DNA of 64,000 nucleotides, from NCBI RefSeq assembly GCF_009711225.1, contig NZ_WMIE01000009.1, forward strand, positions 48,770 to 112,769, read 5' to 3'. The position numbers and the translations under genes were made by a program. Below the pieces are notes generated by a model. The model did no database searches. It saw only the letters and a list, made by a program, of their open reading frames with translations, and was not told the DNA's origin. This DNA comes from Paracoccus aestuariivivens (GTDB lineage: Bacteria > Pseudomonadota > Alphaproteobacteria > Rhodobacterales > Rhodobacteraceae). Each line of letters starts with the position of its first letter. Within the stretch, counting starts at the first letter, position 1. Below are positions 37,029 through 45,212 of this stretch, piece after piece.

Positions 37029-37765
37029 AGTTCCAACCTGTGCTTCAACGCTGCCATTGCCTCGGCCACGCGGGCGGCATCAAGGCCGCGGACGACCAGA
37101 TTTGTGCCCCAGCCCGCCGGATCCTGAAACGGATAGGAGCCCAGCGACAGGTCCGAGAATTCCTCTGCTACGGCCTTCAGCCCTTCGGCCACATCGCTTT
37201 CTCCGCGCCGGACAAGGACGGTGTCCGACTGCACCGGACGCCCGCCCGGTATCTGCGGGATGAGCCAAGCGACCATGCCACGGAAGACTTCGGGGACGCC
37301 CGCCATGACATGGGTATTGCCGATCGAGAAGCCCGGAGCCCCCGAAACCGCATTGTCGATCAGCTTCGCTCCGACCGGAATTCTGGCCATACGCAGGCGA
37401 TTTTCGGTCAGCTCGGTCCCCATCCGGTCGCAGCGTGCCTGCAGGATGGCGCGTGCCTCGGGGTGGATCTCGACGCGGGTGCCATGTGCCTCGGCCACGG
37501 CATCCGCGGTGATGTCGTCATGGGTCGGGCCGATACCGCCCGAGGTGAACAGCAGATCGTAGGCTCCGCCAAGGCTTTTGTCGAAGGCACGGATCGCGGC
37601 AACGATCTGGGCGTTGTCATCCGCGACGACGCGGATTTCGCGCAGATCGAAGCCGGTCGCGGACAGGACACCTGCTAGGTGATGGGCATTGCCTTCGCGC
37701 GTGCGGCCCGAAAGGATTTCGTCCCCGATGACGAGGATGGCGGCGGTGGGATTGTCGGATTGCAT
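37025..37765 (-). CDS. CinA N-terminal / MoaB-type molybdopterin-binding domain protein
   Basis: 246 residues from the ATG at 37765; the longer frame from 38719 runs antisense to map and is rejected. MoCF-biosynthesis fold: VIGDEILSGRTREGNAHHLA near residues 13-32 and FTSGGIGPTHDDIT near 73-86, the conserved blocks of competence/damage-inducible protein A and MoaB/MogA. It is only the N-terminal domain of CinA; the nicotinamide-nucleotide amidase domain (PncC) is absent. First gene of a two-gene unit with the GNAT. Confidence 0.9.
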   Translation of the reverse strand: MQSDNPTAAILVIGDEILSGRTREGNAHHLAGVLSATGFDLREIRVVADDNAQIVAAIRAFDKSLGGAYDLLFTSGGIGPTHDDITADAVAEAHGTRVEIHPEARAILQARCDRMGTELTENRLRMARIPVGAKLIDNAVSGAPGFSIGNTHVMAGVPEVFRGMVAWLIPQIPGGRPVQSDTVLVRRGESDVAEGLKAVAEEFSDLSLGSYPFQDPAGWGTNLVVRGLDAARVAEAMAALKHRLEL

Positions 37766-37861
37766 GTGACGCTCCTCGGGCGTGCTTTTTCTCGTCACAA
37801 TGTATAGGTCTGCGGCTGGGACTGGAACAAGTGGCCCTGCGGGACTATCTGTGGGGCAACC

Positions 37862-38680
37862 ATGCATGAGGACAAGATGAACGACGCACGCCAGACCCGT
37901 GAGGGTATCCGTATCCATGAGCCTCAGGATTTCGAGGGCATGCGCGCGGCCGGGCGGCTTGCGGCGCAAATTCTTGATGAGGTCGGGCCACTGGTCCATC
38001 CCGGCGCGACGACTGGCGCGCTGGATGATTTCATCCGCAACCGGGTCGAGGAACTGGGCGCGGTCAGCGCCACCATCGGCTATCGTGGATATCAGCATGC
38101 CAGCTGCATCAGCGTGAACCACGTCGTCTGCCACGGCATCCCGGGCGAGAAAATTCTGTCCGAAGGTGACATCCTGAACATCGACGTCACCGTGATCGTC
38201 GATGGCTGGTACGGCGACAGCTCGCGCATGTATGTCGCGGGCAAGCCCAGCGTGAAATCCAAGCGCCTGGTCCAGGTGACGCATGACAGCCTGATGAAGG
38301 GCATCGAGGCCGTCCGGCCCGGCGCGACCTTTGGCGATATCGGCTTTGCCATCCAGTCCTATGTCGAGGCGAATCGCATGTCGGTCGTGCGCGATTTCTG
38401 CGGCCACGGTCTGGGCCGCGTCTTCCACGCCCCGCCGAACGTCCTGCATTTCGGCCGCCCCGGCAAAGGCCCTGTCCTTGAGGAGGGGATGTTCTTCACC
38501 ATCGAACCGATGGTCAATTTGGGGCGTCCCGAAACCAAGGTCCTTGCCGATGACTGGACGGCTGTGACCCGCGATAAATCGCTCTCGGCCCAGTTCGAGC
38601 ACTCGATTGGCGTCACGGCCGATGGCTGCGAGATATTCACGCTTTCGCCCGGTGGACTGTTCTACCCCGACTTCAACTAA
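37862..38680 (+). CDS. map: Methionine aminopeptidase, type I
   Basis: About 267-272 residues (ATG 37862 or 37877; the second is preceded by GAGGACAAG). Removes initiator Met from nascent proteins. The metal ligands are all visible: Asp in NIDVT and GDSSR, His in GHGLGRVFH, Glu in FTIEPM and QFEHS. Divergent from the CinA-type gene. A strong bidirectional terminator follows. Confidence 0.96.
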   Translation: MHEDKMNDARQTREGIRIHEPQDFEGMRAAGRLAAQILDEVGPLVHPGATTGALDDFIRNRVEELGAVSATIGYRGYQHASCISVNHVVCHGIPGEKILSEGDILNIDVTVIVDGWYGDSSRMYVAGKPSVKSKRLVQVTHDSLMKGIEAVRPGATFGDIGFAIQSYVEANRMSVVRDFCGHGLGRVFHAPPNVLHFGRPGKGPVLEEGMFFTIEPMVNLGRPETKVLADDWTAVTRDKSLSAQFEHSIGVTADGCEIFTLSPGGLFYPDFN

Positions 38681-38717
38681 GGGCGCTGACAGCCGCGCCG
38701 TTAGCTTGGAATTCGAC

Positions 38718-38759
38718 ACACGAAAACGGGCGTGGCAAGCGGCGCGCCCGTTTTCGTGT
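38718..38759. terminator. Bidirectional terminator between map and the LacI gene
   Basis: ACACGAAAACGGGCG (38718-38732) pairs perfectly with CGCCCGTTTTCGTGT (38745-38759). The 15-bp stem carries an A-run on the left and a T-run on the right, so it can terminate transcription in both directions. Its right edge touches the LacI stop codon. Confidence 0.88.
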
Positions 38760-39778
38760 CAGGTCTTGCGGATCGTGTCGCCCGGTCGGAATGTCGGAGC
38801 CAGCGCGACGATGCCGTCCTCGGGCGCGGTCTCTTTGCCGGCGACGATGCGGGCCGCACGGCGTCCGATTTCGATGCGACGGGCGTCGGTCGTGGTCAGC
38901 CGCATCGGCAAGCCATCCAGAAGATCTACCCCGTTGAAACCGGCAAGCCCCAGCCTGTTCGGAATGTCGAAGCCCTTTTCCAGACACCACAGCAGACCAC
39001 CTGCGCCGATCATGTCGTTCGAGAAATAAAGGAAATCCAGATCTGGCTCGCGGGTCAGGATGCGCTCGGTCAGCTCGCGGCCCTTCTGCAAGGACGAGCC
39101 GCCCTGATAGTATTCCCGCGCAGCCAATGTGACGCCTGCTTCGGACAGGCGGTCCTCGAAACCGGCAAGACGTTTTCGGGCGCGGTGATCCTCGGGCATA
39201 TGCGTGCCGATGAAGCCGATGCGGCGATAGCCTGCATTCAGGATTTGTTCAGCCATTTCTGCACCTGCACGACGATGCGAGATGCCAACGACCGTGTCGA
39301 TCGCATCGCCGTCGATATCCATGATCTCGACCACCGGCAATCCGGCATTGTCCAGCATGGCACGGGCCACTGCGCTGTGTTCCAATCCGGCAAGGATCAC
39401 CCCTGACGGACGCCATGACAGCATGTCATACAGGACCGCGTCCTCGCGGGATGGGCTGTAATTCGTCACGCCGACGACCGGTTGCAGGCCGGTATCGTCA
39501 AGCTCGGCCGAGATCCCGCCCAACACATCGGGGAAAACCATGTTCGACAGCGACGGGATCACGACGGCGACCAGATTGACGCGCTGGCTGGCCAGACCGC
39601 CAGCGATCTTGTTGGGCACATAGCCCAGCGTCCGCGCGGCGGTCAGGACTTTCTCGCGGGTGGACGCGGAAACGTCTCCTCGATTGCGCAGCACGCGGCT
39701 TACGGTCATCTCTGAGACGCCAGACGCTTCCGAGACATCACGCAAGGTCAAGGGACGGCGGGGTTTTTTCATGTTCAT
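38759..39778 (-). CDS. LacI-family regulator, GntR(gluconate)-like
   Basis: 339 residues. The N-terminal LacI helix-turn-helix is LTLRDVSEASGVSEMTVSRVLRN split over residues 10-32, followed by the periplasmic-binding-protein-like sensor domain (VVIPSLSNMVFPDVL, near residue 72). The pattern SLSNMVFPDVLGGI and MLSWRPSGVILAG resembles E. coli gluconate repressor GntR. Start at ATG 39778 or 39772. No sugar catabolic or transport gene is next to it in this window, so it is orphaned here or acts at a distance. A GntR-type operator lies just upstream of its own start. Confidence 0.9.
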   Translation of the reverse strand: MNMKKPRRPLTLRDVSEASGVSEMTVSRVLRNRGDVSASTREKVLTAARTLGYVPNKIAGGLASQRVNLVAVVIPSLSNMVFPDVLGGISAELDDTGLQPVVGVTNYSPSREDAVLYDMLSWRPSGVILAGLEHSAVARAMLDNAGLPVVEIMDIDGDAIDTVVGISHRRAGAEMAEQILNAGYRRIGFIGTHMPEDHRARKRLAGFEDRLSEAGVTLAAREYYQGGSSLQKGRELTERILTREPDLDFLYFSNDMIGAGGLLWCLEKGFDIPNRLGLAGFNGVDLLDGLPMRLTTTDARRIEIGRRAARIVAGKETAPEDGIVALAPTFRPGDTIRKT

Positions 39779-39798
39779 GACAATTCCGGCACGAAATC

Positions 39799-39814
39799 AT
39801 GTTACCGTTATCGC
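39799..39814. promoter_or_regulatory. Candidate GntR-type operator upstream of the LacI gene
   Basis: ATGTTACCGTTATCGC lies 20 bases upstream of the LacI start. It matches the E. coli gluconate-regulon half-site pattern ATGTTA-N4-TATCAT at 10 of 12 defined bases. This would fit autoregulation by the GntR-like protein. Inference from my memory of the consensus. Confidence 0.5.
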
Positions 39815-39874
39815 GTATGACCCGTCGCGGCAAGCTTGCCAATCCCGCGGCGAGCGGGCAAAAGAGTATCCGGC

Positions 39875-39951
39875 GGCCCCGTGGCTCAACTGGATAGAGC
39901 AGCCCCCTCCTAAGGGGCAGGTTACAGGTTCAAGTCCTGTCGGGGTCACCA
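39875..39951 (+). tRNA. tRNA-Arg (anticodon CCU)
   Basis: 77 nt including encoded CCA. Acceptor stem GGCCCCG/CGGGGTC (one G-T pair), D-arm GCTCAACTGGATAGAGC, anticodon stem GCCCC/GGGGC with loop CTCCTAA giving CCT at 39909-39911, T-arm ACAGG-TTCAAGT-CCTGT. A complete, functional-looking tRNA; its 3' end points into the accessory-looking region. Confidence 0.97.
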
Positions 39952-40162
39952 ATCTCATCATGTCGGATAGCGAAAAGCAAACGCCGGTTTCGTGCGTTGA
40001 TCGGAGATTGCAGTTTGTCCCATCCATTATGTCGGATTTGCGCGGGTAATTGGCTGTTTTCTGGGTGTTTTTGACGTCTTATACCCCATAAGTTGCTTTA
40101 TATAGTTGTTTACATCCATAACGTGTAATGCCAGATTTTATCCAGATCGGCAGGAGCTGGGT

Positions 40163-41920
40163 ATGGATCTGCAATTCTTTGACGCTGTGAAGTCGCAAGT
40201 GAAACTGGTGGTTTGGGATCTCGACGACACGTTCTGGCGTGGAACCCTCTCGGAAGGGGGCGTCGAACAGGTGCAGGCTCATGTCGGAATGGTGCGCGAA
40301 CTGGTTGATCGCGGCATCATGTGCTCGATCTGCTCGAAGAACGACTTTGCGCAGGCACGCGCCGTGCTGGAAGCCGTGGGTGTCTGGGATCTTTTTGTCC
40401 TGCCACATATCGCCTGGTCACCTAAGGGACAGGCGATCTCTCGGATGATCGACGAGATGGGATTGCGCGCCGAGAACGTCCTGTTTCTCGACGACAACCA
40501 CCTGAATCTTGAAGAGGCTGCGTTTTTCTGCCCCGGGATTATGGTGCTCGATGCGTCGAAGGGCCTGAGCGGGCTGATGGATCTGCCGCAACTCAAGGGC
40601 AAGGACGACCGCAACCATACGCGGCTTGCCCAATATAAGGTCATCGAACAGAAGAAGGATGAGCGCGAGAATTCTGGCCTGAGCAATATCGCCTTCCTGC
40701 GGCAGTCCGACATCAAGATCAGGATCATCACCGATGTGGAAAACCACATGGATCGGGTGCTCGAGATATTGAACCGGACCAACCAGTTGAACTTCACCAA
40801 GCTGCGCGCCAACACCACCGAAGAGCGTGCGGCGCTGGACGAGCTGCTGGCCGTCTCGGGGATGCATGCGGGGCTTGTGCAGGTGCAGGACCGTTATGGC
40901 GATTACGGTGTCGTGGGGTTCTTCTGTGTCCGGACGAAATTCTCGGGCACGACGGTTCACCATTTCGCGTTCTCGTGCCGGACCCTCAATATGGGGGTCG
41001 AGCAATGGGTCTGGGACTATCTGGGGCGGCCCGAATTCAAGGTCGTCGGGCCTGTGGCGAATAATCTGGACGAGCACGGCAAGGTGGACTGGATCAGCGA
41101 GGTCACCGACTTCCAGACCGGAACGAACCAGTTGGACGAGCGTAGGCTTTGCCTTGTTGGCGGCTGCGATCTGTTGCAGGTTTCGTTCTATTGCGGCACG
41201 AACCGCGACGAGTTCGTCAACAAACAAGACGATCACGGCATGTTGGTCCGCTATGACGATGTCGGTTTCATCCTGAATCCTCGGGTCAAGCAGCTGAAGC
41301 ATTCTTTCCCGTTGAATATGCTGGTCGGTCAAAGTCTTGCTGACATGCAGGCCTTTGACCGCTCGATCACGGAATCCGATTTGATCCTGCTGTCGCTTTA
41401 CTTCTCGGTGCCGAGTGATCTGTTCTTCACCTATGGCGGTTCGGAATGGGGCGGCGAATTCTGGGCAACCATCCCGCCGCGCCGTTTCAAGAAGTTGATG
41501 GCCAATCCGAACCTTGCGACCCGTTTCTCGAAGGAAATGTATCACCGCCGCCTGCCGCTGGATGCGCGGCTGGCCATGGCGCGTAAAAGCTTCGAACGGG
41601 TCGATTCACTGCGTCGCCCCGAGGCTCCGTTGTTCATCCTGTCGGCGGTTTGCCAGCATGGCGAGCAGGCCAAACGGACGGTCGAGATCCGCGAGGGATA
41701 CAACGCGACCTGTCGGGATTTTTGCAAATCCGTGCCGAATGTCCATTTCATCGACATCGACCGGCTTCTGGCCCCCGAGGATTTCGTCGACAGCGATCAC
41801 TACACCCGTACAGGCTATTTCCGGATCGCGGAATTCGTGAACAACTACGCGAAAGCACCGGTCGAGGGCCCGACGATTGATCGGTCCCGTCGCGACGGTG
41901 ACGGCTTGCAGGCCGCCTGA
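40163..41920 (+). CDS. HAD-IIIC (FkbH-type) protein with GNAT-like and C-terminal SGNH-like domains
   Basis: 585 residues from the ATG at 40163, preceded by CAGGAGCTGGGT. Residues about 12-170 form a HAD-IIIC phosphatase/acyl-transfer domain: nucleophile motif WDLDDTFWRGTLSEGG and LFLDDNHLNLEE. Residues about 180-310 contain the GNAT-like part usual in FkbH proteins (FSCRTLNMGVEQWVWDYLG). From about 325 a new module starts with LVGGCDLLQ and ends with DSDHYTRTGYFRIAEF, whose Gly-Cys/Asp and Asp-X-X-H positions fit an SGNH/GDSL-like hydrolase. FkbH domains load acyl groups onto carrier proteins or sugars. Here the SGNH part is C-terminal, whereas I usually know it N-terminal. Function is inferred as transfer or hydrolysis of acyl groups on a surface glycan or secondary metabolite. 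Confidence 0.82.
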   Translation: MDLQFFDAVKSQVKLVVWDLDDTFWRGTLSEGGVEQVQAHVGMVRELVDRGIMCSICSKNDFAQARAVLEAVGVWDLFVLPHIAWSPKGQAISRMIDEMGLRAENVLFLDDNHLNLEEAAFFCPGIMVLDASKGLSGLMDLPQLKGKDDRNHTRLAQYKVIEQKKDERENSGLSNIAFLRQSDIKIRIITDVENHMDRVLEILNRTNQLNFTKLRANTTEERAALDELLAVSGMHAGLVQVQDRYGDYGVVGFFCVRTKFSGTTVHHFAFSCRTLNMGVEQWVWDYLGRPEFKVVGPVANNLDEHGKVDWISEVTDFQTGTNQLDERRLCLVGGCDLLQVSFYCGTNRDEFVNKQDDHGMLVRYDDVGFILNPRVKQLKHSFPLNMLVGQSLADMQAFDRSITESDLILLSLYFSVPSDLFFTYGGSEWGGEFWATIPPRRFKKLMANPNLATRFSKEMYHRRLPLDARLAMARKSFERVDSLRRPEAPLFILSAVCQHGEQAKRTVEIREGYNATCRDFCKSVPNVHFIDIDRLLAPEDFVDSDHYTRTGYFRIAEFVNNYAKAPVEGPTIDRSRRDGDGLQAA

Positions 41921-41928
41921 CCTGCGCG

Positions 41929-42897
41929 ATGACGGGACCGGACGTCCTTTTCGATGGCGAGCATGTGCAACTGCTGCATTTCCGCAGGGACTCGCGGATC
42001 GGACTGCTGACGTTCGACATCATGCATGCCCGAGCGAATGGCCGGAATGCCTTTGGCAAGAAACTTTGCGAGCGGATCGGCTACGATCTGCTCGCCGTCG
42101 TGCCTAAATATCCCTGCTGGTATCCGGCCGAGGAAATGCGCCGGATTGCGTCGATCAGCGGTCAGATCGGGGGGGCTACGAGAATTGCCTATGGCGCCTC
42201 GATGGGGGGCTATGGCGCATTGCGCTGGGGCAGGCAGATGGGTGCAGAGGTCGTTCTTGCCTGCAGTCCGCAATACAGCATCGACCCGAAAGCCATTGGC
42301 GATGGCGACCGCAGATACGCGCGGCATTTCCGGCCGGATGTTCACCTTGATATGGATATCCGGCCCGAGCACATCCCGACGGGAAGTGTCATGATCTACG
42401 ATCCTTGCTTCAGGTTGGACCGGATCCACGCCGACAGGATGTTGTTCCCGTCTGTAACCGGAATTCCGCTGCCACATATGGGGCACCGGACGGTAGAATG
42501 TCTGGCCGGAAGCGTGCTGGCGACGTCGGTATTCGAGGGACTGATCGCCGGCAGGATCAGCGCCATCAGGAAGGTGCTTCTTGAGCGGCGGAAAATTACG
42601 CATTCCTTTCCTATCCATCTTGCGCAAGCCGCCTTGCAGCGTGGCAAACTGGAACTGGCTGACCGGATCGCGCAAAAGGTGATCGAGCCTTGGTCTCGTC
42701 ATCGCCTGCTGGCTCAGATTGCCGGAAAGCGGCAAAACTATTCGGGCGCCGCAGACCATTTCCGCAGCGCCCTTCTGGTTCGTCCTGAATGCAGACTGAC
42801 ACGGCTTCAGCTTGGGAAGCTTGGTCAGCCATCGTTACTCGGCCATGAAGACATCGCCCGAGAAGCGCCCGCGAAAACCCGGCAAGGCACGCCATAG
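41929..42897 (+). CDS. Alpha/beta-hydrolase-like protein with TPR-like C-terminus
   Basis: 322 residues. The central motif GASMGGYGAL (near residues 88-97) is a nucleophile elbow G-X-S-X-G-G of the alpha/beta-hydrolase type, with downstream Asp/His candidates (IYDPCFRLD, PHMGHRTVE). The last 80 residues are helical and Leu/Ala-rich, resembling one or two TPR repeats. No signal peptide. It begins 8 bases after the FkbH-type gene and is surely co-transcribed; its 3' end overlaps the convergent SGNH gene by 63 bases. Similar small proteins occur in polysaccharide-modification clusters; role inferred. Confidence 0.72.
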   Translation: MTGPDVLFDGEHVQLLHFRRDSRIGLLTFDIMHARANGRNAFGKKLCERIGYDLLAVVPKYPCWYPAEEMRRIASISGQIGGATRIAYGASMGGYGALRWGRQMGAEVVLACSPQYSIDPKAIGDGDRRYARHFRPDVHLDMDIRPEHIPTGSVMIYDPCFRLDRIHADRMLFPSVTGIPLPHMGHRTVECLAGSVLATSVFEGLIAGRISAIRKVLLERRKITHSFPIHLAQAALQRGKLELADRIAQKVIEPWSRHRLLAQIAGKRQNYSGAADHFRSALLVRPECRLTRLQLGKLGQPSLLGHEDIAREAPAKTRQGTP

Positions 42898-44082
42898 CGT
42901 TTGCCCCGTTACGAAACGGCTTGCGCGGGCTTCGCTGCCGAACAGCGTCGTTCGATGCGCCGACATCGTGTAACCGGTCGCGTCGGTCATAGTATAGCAA
43001 TCCTGCACCTGATGGGCAAAGCGCAGCCATGCAGCCGAAGGATTTGCCAATCTGAGTTTGACCGTGTTTCCGGCAAGATCCGGTGTCGCCGCCAGAATAC
43101 CGCCATCGGCTTCAAACCCGTAATTCGGGCATGTCGCCGCGCCGCCGAACGCATCGTAAAGATCCGATCGGTCGAACAGCGTCTCGCCCGGACGCAGGGT
43201 AAATTGAACAGTCACCGCATCGCCCGTTTTCGAGACGGTGTAAGTGATGTTCCACGGATTGCCGGCCTCGGATTCGGTGATCGCCCAATGGCAGGTCTCG
43301 CCGATCAGGATCTTGGTTGCCCCGTCGATATGGGCGTTCTGGTCATTGATTGGATAGATGCGCTGCCATGTCGCGATGATCCCTTGCTGCTCAAGCGTCA
43401 GACGGTATTGCAGGCCAGGGGTGGCATAGACGTCGCCATTTGAATCGACATCCGAGCCGTTGACGACCGTGACGAGCCGTGGGGGCCTGCCGAACAACCG
43501 CGTCGCTTCGGCAAGGGTTGCTTCATGCGCGACGCGGAAATCCTGCTCATAGATGCTTGAAGCCTGATCCTTGGCCGAAGAACCCTGAAACAGAAAGACA
43601 TACGGGCACGAGATCTGGACGGAGAACTCGTCGGCAAGGCGCTTGCATTCCCGCATCCAGTACAACTGGTTGCGACCGACCGGACTTGTGTCATCTGGTC
43701 GCCATTCGGCGATGTAGCGACCGCCATAGCCGTGATCGACGATGATCGCGCCCTTGTCGGGCACCCCTTGATCCCGCCAAGTCGCCGAGCGGCAGTATTG
43801 CAGTGTGTAAGCGGGGGAAACACGGCCCAATCCTGTGGCCGAAGCAAAACCTTTGGCGGGGGCGAGCTGATTGATCGCTGCCATGCCACTGCCCGACCAA
43901 CCAGCGCCCGATGGGCCAACGGCATTCCCGCTCTCGTCCAGTAATCCGGACAGGTAGTAAATCTGTCCTTGCGTTGCGGCGTCCAGCGTGGCGGCAAGCG
44001 GATCTTCGGACGAGCGGTTCTCGGACTGGCCATAAACCAGCAGAATTTCCAATGCGGTGACGGTTGGTCTGGGGGCCGTCAC
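42835..44082 (-). CDS. SGNH-type esterase-like protein (sialate O-acetylesterase-like N-terminus)
   Basis: 415 residues. Near the N-terminus VYGQSENRSSEDP (residues 16-28) resembles the GQSN nucleophile block of the sialate O-acetylesterase/SASA group, with Ser as probable nucleophile. VVNGSDVDSNGDVY and NAHIDGATKI follow, the second a candidate for the Asp-X-X-His region. The C-terminal third is beta-rich and may bind carbohydrate. No signal peptide, which is odd for an esterase of surface sugars. Its ATG overlaps the stop of the upstream Ig/LamG gene (ATGA). Confidence 0.7.
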   Translation of the reverse strand: MTAPRPTVTALEILLVYGQSENRSSEDPLAATLDAATQGQIYYLSGLLDESGNAVGPSGAGWSGSGMAAINQLAPAKGFASATGLGRVSPAYTLQYCRSATWRDQGVPDKGAIIVDHGYGGRYIAEWRPDDTSPVGRNQLYWMRECKRLADEFSVQISCPYVFLFQGSSAKDQASSIYEQDFRVAHEATLAEATRLFGRPPRLVTVVNGSDVDSNGDVYATPGLQYRLTLEQQGIIATWQRIYPINDQNAHIDGATKILIGETCHWAITESEAGNPWNITYTVSKTGDAVTVQFTLRPGETLFDRSDLYDAFGGAATCPNYGFEADGGILAATPDLAGNTVKLRLANPSAAWLRFAHQVQDCYTMTDATGYTMSAHRTTLFGSEARASRFVTGQTLWRALPGFRGRFSGDVFMAE

Positions 44083-45128
44083 GCCCCCCGCCGAAAATCC
44101 GCGACGACCTCTGGCATGGTGATCGGCCAGTTCTGCCCTTCGGGGCGCCCGACAATCGCAAGGCGGTGGAGCGTGCCGTTCAGATAGCGTCCCGTGATGA
44201 ATCGGGTAGGTGCAGGATCGGTCAGACCTGTATGCGCAACTGACACAAGTCCTCCCGACACATCGTGCCCCGACAGCACGTCAAGCACGTCGTCGATTTG
44301 TCCGCTAATGATGATCCTCGCGCCGTATGGGGTCGCACCCAGAGACAATGCGCCCATTCCTGAAACCGGGCCGACCGCTTGCAAAGTGCCGGAGCTGTTG
44401 CGCAGTTTCAGCGTGGTGCCGGTGCCGTCCAGAAGCTGGCCGGAATAGGCTCCGTAGCTGTTGATCGTCAGATCGGCGACGGCGAACATACCGTCGGTGG
44501 TCGCAAGGCCCGACAGAACCTGCGTCTGCAGATAGTAACCGCCGGAAAAGGTGAAGCCCGTTTCGCCGTGTTGGATGGCATTTCCGCTGCCCGTCCGGCT
44601 GAATACGAACTTGCCTTGCCCGATCGGGCTGATCGACGTGACGTCGGTCTGGGTTCCCGCAAAGGTCGAGGCGGCATCAAGATAGGCCAGCGTCACCGCG
44701 GCATAATCGATTACCGGGATCACGGGGGCGGCGACGGTCAGCACGGCGGTCTCGGCCCGAACCGAGTCCTGCGTGTTCGTCCAATCGACCGAAAGCAGAT
44801 ACTCGCCCGGATCGGCCAGTTCCATCGTCATCATGCCCTGATCCAAACGCGACTTGATCGACACGCCGTTCAGGGTGAAATCCCAGTTGGCCACCGGAAC
44901 GGGCAGGCCCGTAGCGGCACCAAGGGTCAGGGTGATGCTGTCACCCAGCGTTGCGGTCAGGGGCAGGATCGTCGGCTGCGCGGTAATGGTCGGAGGCGTA
45001 AGCTTTTCGGCATTGACCAGCACCTCGCCCCTTGCGTTCAGGACTGCGACCTTGACGCCCCGATAATGTACGGCGGACAGTTCGCTGAACAAGGCCGGAT
45101 GGACCTCTCCGATGATTTCGACGGGCAT
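44079..45128 (-). CDS. Ig-like/LamG-like hypothetical protein
   Basis: 349 residues, Thr/Gly/Ala-rich, beta-sheet-like throughout. Residues about 45-130 look like an Ig/PKD-type domain (LPLTATLGDSITLTLG, NWDFTLNGVSI, EYLLSVDW). Residues about 150-345 resemble a concanavalin/LamG-type fold (FTFSGGYYLQTQV, LKLRNSSGTLQAV, TGRYLNGTLHRLAIVG). No signal peptide or membrane anchor is seen, suggesting a phage-tail-like, type I-secreted or cytoplasmic protein. Co-translated with the downstream SGNH protein, so the pair probably forms an adhesin/esterase unit. No precise family recognised. Confidence 0.68.
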   Translation of the reverse strand: MPVEIIGEVHPALFSELSAVHYRGVKVAVLNARGEVLVNAEKLTPPTITAQPTILPLTATLGDSITLTLGAATGLPVPVANWDFTLNGVSIKSRLDQGMMTMELADPGEYLLSVDWTNTQDSVRAETAVLTVAAPVIPVIDYAAVTLAYLDAASTFAGTQTDVTSISPIGQGKFVFSRTGSGNAIQHGETGFTFSGGYYLQTQVLSGLATTDGMFAVADLTINSYGAYSGQLLDGTGTTLKLRNSSGTLQAVGPVSGMGALSLGATPYGARIIISGQIDDVLDVLSGHDVSGGLVSVAHTGLTDPAPTRFITGRYLNGTLHRLAIVGRPEGQNWPITMPEVVADFRRGA

Positions 45129-45212
45129 GGCTCAGACCTCATGGCATGGACAGGGATGTCCCGCATTATCCGTGAGGCATCACGGGCGTTGCGTCCGGGC
45201 CGGTTGCAACGA

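Noticed and set aside
37766..38719. Long N-terminal extension of the CinA/MoaB-type gene
   Set aside because: The extension is antisense to map; the family start is the ATG at 37765.
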